Shown here: positions 25,518-35,366 of the stretch, piece by piece | Layout: every line of letters starts with the position of its first letter | How positions within the stretch are numbered: position 1 is the stretch's first letter | Source of the DNA: Perilla frutescens | Lineage: Eukaryota > Streptophyta > Magnoliopsida > Lamiales > Lamiaceae | Assembly (NCBI GenBank): GCA_026008535.1 | Contig: BRKX01000006.1 | Coordinates: 41,218,664 to 41,282,663, forward strand | Reading direction: 5' to 3' | DNA length: 64,000 nt | Position numbers and translations under genes: made by a program | Notes under the pieces: model-generated | The model's database searches: none | What the model saw: the letters and a program-made list of their open reading frames with translations, nothing else | Told to the model about the DNA's origin: nothing

Positions 25518-25964
25518 ATTGATCACTCTTTTTGCCTTATGATCAATGATTATTAGGGATGGGAATAGCCCGATCTTTTGTAGGTTATGATGTATATAAC
25601 TTGATAACTATGAAAAACAATTTAAAGGCGGGTCGTTCGACCTTGGAGCCTATTATGTATGAAGTATGTATGTTGAAATCATGGATGGTAGACGGACGGG
25701 TTGAGTAAGACCTATGAGCCCGATAGGTTAGATGCTCTTACTTAAATCCATGTTGTGTGACAAAATAGGTATGATAGATTGCATGTTATAAATGCTTAAT
25801 TGCGAAAAATTTATATTGACAATTATGATGCCTTACCTCATCATGCTATTATCGTGTTTTGACCTTAGCTTCCGCTCATATTGAATATAAACATACAAAA
25901 TATGTAAGTGAATTGTATGTTAAGTGACGTGGCCAAACAGAGTAGTTTGGGGCGTTACAGAAGC
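23725..25964 (+). mobile_element. Solo LTR (gypsy type) nested in accessory gene 1
   Basis: The LTR itself is 23730-25959 (2230 bp). It starts TGTGATACCCCGACCC, ends GGGGCGTTACA, and is flanked by a perfect GAAGC target duplication (23725-23729 and 25960-25964). No primer site, polypurine tract or coding region lies inside, so it is the product of LTR-LTR recombination. A very GC-rich block (24085-24170) precedes a TATA box (TATAAATA near 24181). A (ATT)n tract lies near 25480-25516. Long TGT..ATACCCC-type LTRs are typical of chromovirus (Tekay) gypsy elements. A related LTR on the opposite strand occurs at 49933-52198. The host reading frame continues exactly in phase on the other side. Confidence 0.9.
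24025..25211 (+). repeat. Identical 40-bp direct repeats inside the solo LTR
   Basis: The 40 bases at 24025-24064 (AGTATGTCTGCGGGCATCCC onward, ending AAGATGTTCA) recur without a mismatch at 25172-25211. Spacing is 1147 bp. Confidence 0.9.
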
Positions 25965-27174
25965 CCACTTTCTCCTAACCACCCTTCATGGGATGAGCTT
26001 CTGGAGAAGAGAAGAGAGATGGAGCATGAAATGGGCTGGACAAGCGACTCCTAAACAGAATCCAATCATTACTCTGAAAAGAATGCTTTCCATACGAAGA
26101 AATCATCCTCACCCAGATCAACAAACGCTATTAGAAGTAATGGACGATCTGCTCAATTGGGCCAATATCCAACTGCCACCACTACAAATAGAGGCTGAAC
26201 TGCAACATTGAAGAAATCCCCAAGTACGATAGCATTGGTTGCTTAGGGAAATACTCATCTTCAAGCAACGACAGCACCATCAGGGACAGGAGCAACTTCA
26301 CAGAGAAGCCCAGAGCAGTCACCAAGGAGCTGAAACTGCAGAAGCCTCCAACTCAAGGCAAACTGTCTTAGCATCTATTGCTAGGCAGTTAACTTTTGAA
26401 GAATCCCCTTGACCAGCCGAAGTCATCATTAATCTCCTTGATGACTCTCCAGAAGTAGAAGTAGCTGATGAGCGAACTGCCAGTGATCTGGAGTTCGAAA
26501 AACTGCTCAAATCACCTACTCTACCAGTTCTGCCGAGTGAAGAGTAGTCAGAAGAGCCAGCTGAGAAGGCTCAACAGTTTGAGGAGTCAACTGAACCCCA
26601 AATCGCTCCTCCCCAAGAGCCAACTGCTAATGAAGGAGCTCCCTCAACTATTCCTCCCACTGCTCCAGTAACAGAGCCAACTGACTCTGATGAGCCAGCT
26701 GATCAGATAGCTCAAGAGGATGATCAACCTACCTACCAAGGTACGCTAGCTATAACTGTGTACTTTGATCCAGTTCAAAGGGCTCTTCAAGCTGAAGCCC
26801 AAGCTGCTGCACCGGAGACTCTACCAGAGCCCAGCTATGATGAATCAGCCAGTATGAAGAAGGCTGAGCAATCCCATACAGTTCCATGTGAGGAACTGAT
26901 AGGAACTGAAGATGGAGAAGAGGTTGACTCGAGAGTAGCTCAGCTCGATACTCAACCAAGCAGCTCATCAGTCCAGCTCCCTACCTACTATGCAGACTTG
27001 ATCCACAGCCTGCAGCAACAGGTAAAACTGAACACAAAGTAAATTCAGAAGCTGCAAGCTCACCCCATACTCCAGTCAATAGGAACTGAGTCTTCAAGCA
27101 GTGACGAGGATGGTGAAGGTGGCTCCATCAAACCGCTTGCTAAGAGGAGGAAAACTGAGCACAAGAAGGACTAG

Positions 27175-27524
27175 TGGCTGATCAAGTTCAACTGATTAGA
27201 AAGCCCTAAGTTTACTTCTTGTAACACAGTTTGTCAACATTCTTTTTTATCTATAAAAAGATTATCTTTTTACTTTCAAATAAATGTCGACTTAGCATTT
27301 ATTTTGAATATTTTGACCGTTGCAAAAGAATGACACGTCTCAAAGTCATTAAATGCCAACGACCAAAATAAAAGAGGCCAGGGCCAGTACCATTCCAACC
27401 ACACTCATAAAAAACCCTCTCTTATAAGCCTCTCAGAAATACCCCTCCTACGCTCTCAAAAACTTTCTCTCTCTCTCTCTCTCAAAGCTCTTGAAATCCC
27501 CTAAAATTTCCGCGAACCCCAAAG
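27175..27524 (+). promoter_or_regulatory. 3' flank of accessory gene 1 and leader of accessory gene 2
   Basis: AATAAA at 27279-27284 could serve as a poly(A) signal for gene 1. A promoter-like leader follows: TTATAAG at 27422-27428 about 100 bases before the gene 2 ATG, then a CT-rich run (27465-27483) typical of plant 5' UTRs. Confidence 0.4.
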
Positions 27525-29416
27525 ATGGCCGAATTACCCAGATCTTTAAATTCCTTCAAAGAGCAACTACTGAGAGACAAATTCCTAGAAAGGAAGAAAT
27601 TTCAGTTGATTCTAAACGAATCAAACAACCTAACCCTTCTGTCAAATCTTCACAAGACAGGAATTCTTCACTAGCTGAAAACACCACCAAAGTTCTTCAG
27701 ACAAAATTTGGTGAGTGGGTTTTTGCTCCAAGCAAAACTGTCTGCAGATGGAAAGACAGTGTCATTAGTGATTCAAGGACGGCTACTCCAAATTAGTGAA
27801 AGAACAATTGCAGAAGTCTTCTAATTTCCACGGAAAGGATCATCCGTTCAAGAATTGAAGGAACCTGCAGAATCATACTGGAGAGAATAGAAAGCTCCCA
27901 CCTGCAACAAGCAATTCAGTTTTACGACAGCTAAAACTAATCTGAAGCCCGAGTATGGCGTTCTACTCGACATAATGAGCAAGATGATGTTTGGGGCAAT
28001 TGGAAGCCTGAGCCAACTCACCCAAGAGAGATACAAGGTTATGATTCACCTTGCTGAAGGACGACAAACAAACTGGGCAGAATTTGTCTTCCAATAATTC
28101 AAGCATCAAGTCATCAAGGCCTCTGACTCGAAGAAATCTAGCAAATTTGAGTCCAAGGTAGGACTTGTTCTAAGGATGAGAAAAATGATTGAAGACCTGC
28201 TGAATCATCCAAGTGACAAAGCACTACCAGTCCTCATCTCTGACTGGATTCCCAAGAAGGGAAATGCCCATCTTCGGTCACTCAGAAAGAAACGAAGAGC
28301 CAAGGTAAAGATGAGCAACATCACTTCGAGCAATTCAATTACCAACGGTGTTCATTCTCCGAAATCAAAGAACGGATCACCAGTTGATTTCCAGGTTTGC
28401 TCTGATCTAGATGAGCTTATTCCATTCATCGGAATCCCTCATTCAAATTATGGAGTGGACTACTTCAGAAGCACATGCCCTCCCCTCCAGCTGACTGAAG
28501 AAAATATTCGCACCTTCTATAGTGGTAAATATGCAGTCAAAAGTGCACAAAAGAAAGTAACTAATCTTCTTCTCACGCACTTCACTTTTGTTGCACACCG
28601 TGACTAAGAGTTGTTCAAACAACTCCACCAGTATTTCTATTGGTACAACTGGAGACATTCTATGTCCATCCAGTCTCATTTTCTGCTAACTGACTTTCAT
28701 GGCATGAGCTACTGGCAATGTGAAGAAACTTGGAGCATTAAATGGATAGGATCGTCAAATCCATTCCCTCCAACCATTGTGCAAGTTCAGCACATCATGA
28801 ATCACAGGCTCGCCAACAAAATCCCAGCAGCTGCCTTGTTAGCTGAATTCAAAACCAGCATCATACCTCAAGGAGCTATGGTTGTAAATCAATCAGTCGA
28901 CTGCCCAACTGGCTCCCTCTGCCGAAAACTGAACTTTGATGATTTATCAAGTCAGTCAGCTGAGCCATCACGATGAACTCCAATTGCCACAGAGAGGATA
29001 GAACCACATCTATCACATACTGAAGTCATGGCTCCTCAGAAGAATCAAAGGCATGATGATGAAAGAGATAGTGATGATGAGGATACTGCCACATCACCAA
29101 GTCTCCTATCCAAGAGCTATGTCACTTCCCTACTCAAATCCAGCTCAAAAGGCGTGCAACTGATTCTGACATTGATCAGTTCAGACAGTCGCCGAAGGGA
29201 ATTTCACAATCCCTTAATAAAAGGATGAAAAACTCATCAGTTGTCATTCAGCAACTTCACCAAGTTAGGAGGACAGTAAGGCCCGAACTGCCAAAGAACA
29301 AAACTGGATCTGCATCGATGAGAAAGAGATCAAACTACTCGAAAGGAAGCAGTGCAGCTAGTCCAGTTCGGCCCTTCAAGAAGAAGAAACTGACTCAAAG
29401 AAGGCCAAGCAACTGA
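27525..29416 (+). pseudogene. Accessory gene 2 of the Sirevirus
   Basis: The frame starts at MAELPRSLNSFKEQLLRDKF and stays in one phase to 29228. In-frame stops are at 27672, 27822, 27888, 28095, 28605 and 28974. It then shifts frame near 29.2 kb and ends with PFKKKKLTQRRPSN at 29416. It is paralogous to gene 1: LLRDKFLE matches NLYRDKFLD, and VIQGRLLQISERTIAEVF matches VRGIELEITLELLGRIF. Likewise NWAEFVFQ matches NWAQYFFEQ, GVDYFRSTCPPLQLTEENIR matches GADYFRTACPPMAETEENIR, and FHGMSYWQCEETWSIKW matches LHGMSFWRREERWSMKW. It is shorter than gene 1 in the acidic linker but keeps the basic tail. Function unknown, and no match outside retroelements can be claimed from the sequence alone. Confidence 0.75.
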
Positions 29417-30076
29417 CCAAATGAACTGATCAATTCAGTTCAGTTAGAGCCTCAAAGTCAGCTCATCAGCGACAACTGGAAACGTGATGAAACTGATCAT
29501 CCAACAGCCGAATCATCAAGCCAATCAGTTGGACTGTATCCCAACTGACTCAAGATAAGTTTTTCTTAATCCTCAAGCTTATCTTAACTTAATTGTTTCC
29601 ATTGTGATTATAAAATTCCTTATATTACATTCCACGGTTACAATTTGAAAATGGGGTCCTCTCTCACAAGTTGCCATTAAATATCTCTGTGTTGATAATA
29701 AATCGACTCCACAAAGGTGAAAATGAGGGAATGATTATCTATGAGATATAAATAGCAAAATCTACAGAAAATATTTTGCTATTTATGGCAACCACCCCAT
29801 TTTTAAATTTGCTCTCTCTCAGCCACATGATCATAAAGTTTCTTCACAATCAGACGGCTGGGATGCATGCATTATTTATTCAGCTAATTATCCATCAAAT
29901 CAGATAGCTGATCAGCTAAGATAGCAATCGAGTGTCCTCGATCAATGCATGCAGAGCTGAATATATATATGCAAGGAGATGAAGGCTCAGATCATCTGTA
30001 AAATCTCTCTCTCCTTTGCATTGATATCGCCTAACCAGAGCACTTGCAAATCTAACGCAACCATTTCTTTGCAGAA
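29417..30076 (+). promoter_or_regulatory. Spacer and promoter-like leader of accessory gene 3
   Basis: No coding signal. 29417-29560 is again rich in AACTG/CAGTT words. 29640-30060 differs in composition and has a TATATATATA at 29961-29970 about 107 bases before the next ATG. CT-rich runs follow, then TTTCTTTGCAG directly upstream of the ATG, which could be a splice acceptor of a leader intron. Confidence 0.4.
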
Positions 30077-31786
30077 ATGAAACCCTCATTTCAGATGGTG
30101 AATGTCAAGTCGCTCGTAAGCAAGCTGAAGAAAGACAAGACTCTTAGCCTAGAGCTTCTTCACGTACGCCTAGGTCCAGAGAAATACCAAAGGATCTTTC
30201 GGCCATTAGAGGAAACTGGGTTGTTGCCATTCTTAACAATCATGCCAGTCAAGAATCTACCCACCCATGTTACGGAGTTCTACCCCAATGCAACCGTCTC
30301 CGGCAACAACATCATCTCTACCGTTCAGAACCAACTCATAACAATGATGAAAGACACTATGATGTCTACACTCCTCCTCCTCGGCGAAGGCCAAGACGTG
30401 CTAGATCTAGAACTTTCGAGCAAATATGCATTGTGGAGTCTATGGAAACATCCATACGTGCACCACCACGACTGCTCACACAAGTTGAAGGAAAGTCTGC
30501 CTAGTGAGATCATCCAACTCCTGGATATCGCAGGTCATATCCTGCACGGAAACTTTGAGATGGTCCAGTTCTCCGAACTCAAAGCTCATCTAACGACCGC
30601 TCTATTCCTCGGATGCAAAGCCGACTGAGCTTCCTTCATTCTTGCTCAACTGTGAAGAAATGTAGACCGAGCAGAATATGATCCGACAACTAGCACATTC
30701 TGAGAGAATGTCGGGTTTATGGGTCGCATAAGCCACATCATTCTGAGTTAATTTGATGAGGCGATTCCAACCGGAGAGCCAATCGGACGAAGGGATATGC
30801 TCCCTACTATCTACTGCCATCCAGTCCTGAAGAAATCGCAACAACTAGGCACTGCCAACTCAAGTCGTGGAAAGAGACCGTTGGTCGCAACTGCCAGCTC
30901 CTCAGACGAAAGACAGTTGTTGATTGAGAGTGAACATCTCTCAAGACTGAGCGATCAGTCTACAATACCCACCAGCTTACAATCTCTCACCTCAGTCCAT
31001 CGCGACTTATTTGAGGATGAGTTTGAGCAAGTTCTCGACCATCAGCTACGAAGCTATTTCGGTCTAATTGAGGGCAACAACCCCTCATTATTCAAGCACT
31101 TTAGAAGATACCTCCAGTATCATCTCTGGAGATTTCAAATTGATGAGGTCACCATGTTCCACCTCATCCGCACTTGTGGATCGTTCTTCTGGATCAACGA
31201 AGGCCACTGGAGTAGAAATTGGATGAACCATCCACTCTGCTCGCCGCCAATGCTCTCGAAAATAATGGATTCAATGATCAAATGAATCCAGTACAGCGTA
31301 CCAGCCGACGCTCCTCTTCCAGACAATGAGCCAGCCAACTCCTCCTGTACCCCATTTATTGAAGACCTACCAATCGCCTCAAACGATGAGATCTTCACCA
31401 ATCTGGCATCCATGCACTTCAGAGAGCAAGATCTCTCTCTCACCACTGATCGTGGTCAGTTCATGACGACTGACGAAGCTTCTGCATAGTTCTCTTCGTC
31501 CATGCCCATCCCTTCAGTTCCCTCAGTCTGTGATGACAACTTGGCAACTGCATTCATCTTCTTGCCAAATCTATCAATGCCATCATACGATCTACACCAA
31601 TTTACCCTTTTGGATGATGCCAAAAAGGGAGAAGATGGAATGTATGATGATGAAAATTTAACTCTTTGGGAACAGATCCAAAGAGAAGTACAGCTTGAGG
31701 GGGAAGCTCAGCTTCAGGGAGAAGCTTGGAGAATACATGGAGTTAAAGAAAAAGGAGAATCAAGTAGGAAAAGAAGAAGCAGCTGA
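30077..31786 (+). pseudogene. Accessory gene 3 of the Sirevirus
   Basis: A single phase, nominally 569 residues, starts at MKPSFQMVNVKSLVSKL. In-frame stops are at 30626, 30653, 30701, 30749, 31283 and 31487, and the true end is at 31784. ETGLLPFLTIMP and HVTEFYPN align with gene 1 QSGLKRFTEVTP and VVEFYLN. SLFKHFRRYLQYHLWR, then FFWINEGHWSRNW, align with the tryptophan-rich module of genes 1 and 2. The C-terminus is acidic (DDENLTLWEQ) and then basic (SSRKRRSS). It is the most diverged of the three copies. Function unknown. Confidence 0.75.
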
Positions 31787-32193
31787 GGAAGTGAAGTAGT
31801 AGCTCTATCTACTATCAATAGCTGATATGATAGCTATGATATTAAAAGCTACATGCTCTGATCTATACGCTCGCGCTGATCTATATGCTCTGATTTAATC
31901 CCTCAATATCATGCTCTGAGAACTATATATGATATATGCTCTAATACTTCAATATCATGCTTCAACATCATATCAAGCCTTGCTCATGCTTATGCACATT
32001 CCCTGATACCTTGATAATCATGTTCTGATAGTTCAAAATGAAAGTATGTTTAAAATGAAAGTATGCTCTGATACTTGAATTCCTGCTCCAACTTGCTCTG
32101 ATATCAAGCTTTGCCTATAAGGGAACTACAGCACATCTCTTAGACGAACATTTACAGTTTTTCCATCATCATTGACAACGTTTTGACATCATC
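31787..32193 (+). repeat. 3' untranslated region with TGCTCTGAT repeats
   Basis: No coding frame. Variants of ATGCTCTGATA occur about eight times between 31850 and 32105, mixed with TCAATATCATGC. Sireviruses are known for repeated motifs just upstream of the polypurine tract, and this may be the counterpart here. Confidence 0.6.
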
Positions 32194-32206
32194 AAAAGGG
32201 GGGAAA
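32194..32206 (+). promoter_or_regulatory. Polypurine tract
   Basis: AAAAGGGGGGAAA lies immediately before the 3' LTR, the expected plus-strand priming site. Confidence 0.9.
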
Positions 32207-32207
32207 T

Positions 32208-33909
32208 TATTAGGAAAAACTATCAAGGAACCCCTAGATAAGCTTTTGATGAGATGTCAAAACTATTTCTGAAAAACTGACCAAGATCCAAGCTGTAGAT
32301 CTGAGCTGACCAATCCAGAGCCTCAAGAAGGAACTTAACTGAAGCCAGAGTCAACCCAACTGGAGCATGGTTAACCAGCTGGAAGGATACGCCAACCAGT
32401 CAGAACTCAATCCAACTGAGGGTTAAAAGAGTCGAACCAGTCAAAACAAACTGACAGCTAAGTCAGCTGAGCTGAGAGAAAAATCAACAAGACTGAAGAA
32501 ACTGATAAGAGATCAGTTTAACTGAAGACTGGAAGTATCTAGTTGATGGACAAACTTAACTTCAGCCAAACTAAAGTAGACAGATGAATCAATCAAAGGC
32601 CAGAACTGAAGTCAGCCAGCTTGTAGGAGAAAACAAGCAAACATCTGACGAGGAAGCTCGAGAAAGATCAGTCAAACTGACAAGCTAGCCAACAGCTTGT
32701 GAGCAGTTAGGCTGACAAGAAAGCTCAAGAAACAATAGTTGAACTGACAAGCTATTTAACAACTTGTGATCAGTCGAACTGGAGGAAGAAGCTCAGAACT
32801 GCCAAACTGGAGTGATAGCCGAACTAAGCAGACAAGCTCAGAACTGCCAACTGGAACTCAAACTTGCTAAACTGGAGCTCAGAACTGCCATCCAGAGAGT
32901 CCTGGAATTAATGCTCAAATGAAAATCTTGGAATAAATGCTCCAGTAGAGATCCTAGAATTAAATATCCAACAGAGATCGATTGGCAAAGCAACGGCTAC
33001 TAGAATTAAATATCCAACAGAGATCGATTGACAAAGAAATGACTACTTCAACCAAAAGCTCCAACGATCATAAAGATCATCTGCCATTGATGAACCAACA
33101 GAGCCACCGATCAATGGAACTCAACGGTCATAAAATCAATCCTCTATAAAAAGACGAGTGGATCAAAGTTTTCAGAGGACTTTTCGAGACTTTCATTCTT
33201 GAAACCTTCATTCAAGTTGTTTCAACTTACAACTGAGCTTTCTTTCTCCCTCTCACATAGCTCAAGTTCAGCATTTGCTAAAACTATGAGAGTCCAACTG
33301 AGAAGAAAATCTACAGAATCAAAGCATTCAGCTAGCTGTTGATAATCCAGCCAGAGCAACTTTCTCAGTTCCAGCAATACACCGATCAACTACCCAGCTC
33401 CATTGAAGGAGCACATCAGTTGATATCTCCTGTTCAAGACTAACCTCTTGAAGATCGAAAGAGATCTAAAACCTTGTAAAGACGTCAATAGCACCTACCT
33501 TCCTAGCGAGCAGTTAGGGACTGCAAGTGTGAGTCGTCGACCCGCTGAGGTAGTGAGCAGATACCAGGTTCAGCCAACTGTCCTTCATTGTATAATTTGT
33601 AAAGAAACTCAAGTTATATAGTGGAGTTGCCCTTCTACGGAAGGGAGAGAGGACGTAGAAGTTTGAGACTTCGAACCTCTATAAATCATCTGTGTGTTGT
33701 ACTATTTTGCTTATACTCGCATATCTTTGAACTGTACACAAGCTCACACAATCTGCACCCAAGCTGTCTAAAAAGTGCTCAACTAATTTGTGCATAGATA
33801 AGTTGCTAAGCGAGTCAAGGGCCCTTATCATTCCGCATTTGAAGTAAAGTTTTTGTATCAGTTTATTCACCCCCCCTCTAAACTGACATCGACTCACCCG
33901 GGACCAACA
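32208..33909 (+). repeat. 3' LTR of the Sirevirus
   Basis: 1702 bp, the same length as the 5' LTR. It begins TATTAGGAAA, so the terminal TG has mutated to TA, and it ends GGGACCAACA. TATA box at 33145-33152. Confidence 0.95.
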
Positions 33910-34429
33910 AAGGTCTTTCGGGATCTTAAATTGAAAAAAGTTTGAACTATAAAGTTGTTCCAAATAATTTTTAATTCTAGAAAGTATGTTTTAGGGTTTT
34001 ATTGATGAGTATTTCAAAATCTCGATATTTCCCTAAGAATATTTAATTTTCATTAAAGAAAATGTGTTTTCAGAAAAATCCAAAACTTGTATACATTAAT
34101 TTAATCCTAGTATGTATAATAAGATCACCTCCTATTAATTTCGTAATATTTGGATGAGTAAAAAGCCTCATTGGCTAAAAGAGTAAATGTCGAGAAAAGG
34201 GGGAGACAACGCGATATCGTCTTTTTCCAACTTCTTAACTTGGTTCACTAATAGCTGTGTATTTTACACAACTTTTGAATATGAATTGATAATATTTAGA
34301 ATGTTAAGTTGTGTGTTTTATAAAGTTTATATGCTTAAGTTGTTATCATTTGGCGTTTTTGATGTGTTTGCTAGTTTTACAGTAATAATGATGAATTAAT
34401 TGAATATTTTGAAGTTACATAAATTGTGC
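33910..34429. other. AT-rich spacer after the Sirevirus
   Basis: Begins with the right-hand AAGGT target duplication (33910-33914). Nothing else is recognised. Confidence 0.5.
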
Positions 34430-35366
34430 GCTCATGTTCATTATCATGTATGTGTACATTTTTGTGAACATATAAGGTCAGAATATAAATACTTAAAATA
34501 AGTAAAGAACACGTGGTTGGTAACCCTATTCGATCAACTGATCTATGTCAGGGGGACTTCACAAGTCCGTGAGAAACAGTTTACTACTTCGTTGAATGGT
34601 TACAAAGACTATTACACGAAGACTCCCGTCACTCGACCCCTTTCCTACCCAATTCAACCTCTTTCACTAAACTGAATTGTGAGCTCCCCTCACAACCTAG
34701 AATCCCTCTAGTTCCCATAGGAAATATCTCTCGAGACTCCTCTAAGTGTGTATGAAAGTAAGTTTCAAACACAGACTACAAACACAATGATTACCACGAT
34801 CAAACCTAGTCTACCAGAATACTATATGCTCCAAATATGAAGTCTTTTAACTCTCGGCCCTTTTGTGTATTCGTAAAACTCGTGTTATCTAAACTAGTCT
34901 GAATCCCAGGCTATTTATAAACAACAGATATGGTCTAAACAAGGTAATCAGAAGTCCTATTTTGACTAGAATTCAACAAGGAAACTTTTCCTTAATTAAA
35001 TCGGACTTTCCTAGCTTAGATGTCTTCCTTGAATAGAACTTCACCCTTCCTTCTTAGATCTTCATCACGAACAAGGCAACTTCTATTCTGAAACGTTCAT
35101 CTTGAATCTACAGCTCCAGCTCTTTGATTCCAGCATGATACGTCTCTTGTAAATTCTCTGGACAACCATGTACAAGATCATGTCTCTGATCATGATGATG
35201 TACATGTCTTGATCTTCAATCAGATTGGCAGCGGAATATTCACGGTAATATCCAGAACATGTTATTTGAACATGAATAATCAAAACCTTTTGTGTTCTTT
35301 TGATATTGCCATATTACCATACAGATTATGACAATCTCGAACACTTAAGTGCAGATGGCACTAACA
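34430..35366 (-). mobile_element. LTR fragment, family of 61501-62791
   Basis: It shares CGATCAACTGATCTA followed by GGGGGACTT, and the later blocks GAATTGTGAGCTCCCCTCAC and CTAGTTCCCATAGGAAAT, with the LTR at 61501-62791. Its right end is CACTAACA (minus-strand TGTTAGTG), like the other copy. The left limit is approximate and no partner or target duplication is seen. Confidence 0.6.

Larger units (their letters stand above)
22279..27174 (+). pseudogene. Accessory gene 1 of the Sirevirus, interrupted by a solo LTR
   Basis: A single frame runs from MAERSVPAVRRKFNF to a stop at 27172, about 886 residues once the solo LTR and its duplicated GAAGC (2235 bp) are set aside. In-frame stops are at 22531, 22954, 23257, 26209, 26230, 26410, 26545 and 27040, with no frameshifts. 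The N-terminal module has VVEFYLN and VRGIELEITLELLGRIF, then VNWAQYFFEQI, a layout resembling the plant transposon domain Pfam PF20167 (inference). A second module has DYFRTACPP, YVYWYLWRHC and LHGMSFWRREERWSMKW. A long Pro/Glu/Thr-rich acidic stretch follows, and the frame ends with LAKRRKTEHKKD, which resembles a nuclear localisation signal. No signal peptide or membrane segment is seen, which argues against an envelope. Function unknown. Paralogous to the next two frames. Confidence 0.8.
13842..33909 (+). mobile_element. Complete Ty1/copia Sirevirus-type retrotransposon, 20 kb, with three accessory ORFs
   Basis: Two 1702-bp LTRs (13842-15543 and 32208-33909) enclose gag, pol and about 10 kb of extra sequence. 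Target duplication AAGGT is present on both sides (13837-13841 and 33910-33914). A tRNA-Met primer site follows the 5' LTR, and a polypurine tract precedes the 3' LTR. Copia order is protease, integrase, reverse transcriptase, RNase H. The long gag with zinc knuckle plus coiled coil, and extra coding DNA after pol, fit the Sirevirus (Maximus/SIRE) lineage. Even after removing the 2230-bp nested solo LTR and one copy of its target duplication (2235 bp in all), the element is about 17.8 kb, well above usual copia sizes. By manual count the LTRs differ at roughly 58 positions (about 3.4 percent), mostly transitions. All coding frames carry nonsense mutations, so this copy is not autonomous. Confidence 0.95.

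Noticed and set aside
22279..31786. Accessory genes as a Sirevirus envelope-like gene
   Set aside because: No signal peptide, transmembrane segment or coiled-coil fusion layout is visible. The Trp-rich module and basic tails do not fit an envelope.
13842..33909. The 20-kb block as two elements or a nested array
   Set aside because: Equal-length LTRs, a matching AAGGT duplication, primer site and polypurine tract bound one element. Only the 23730-25959 LTR is a later insertion.
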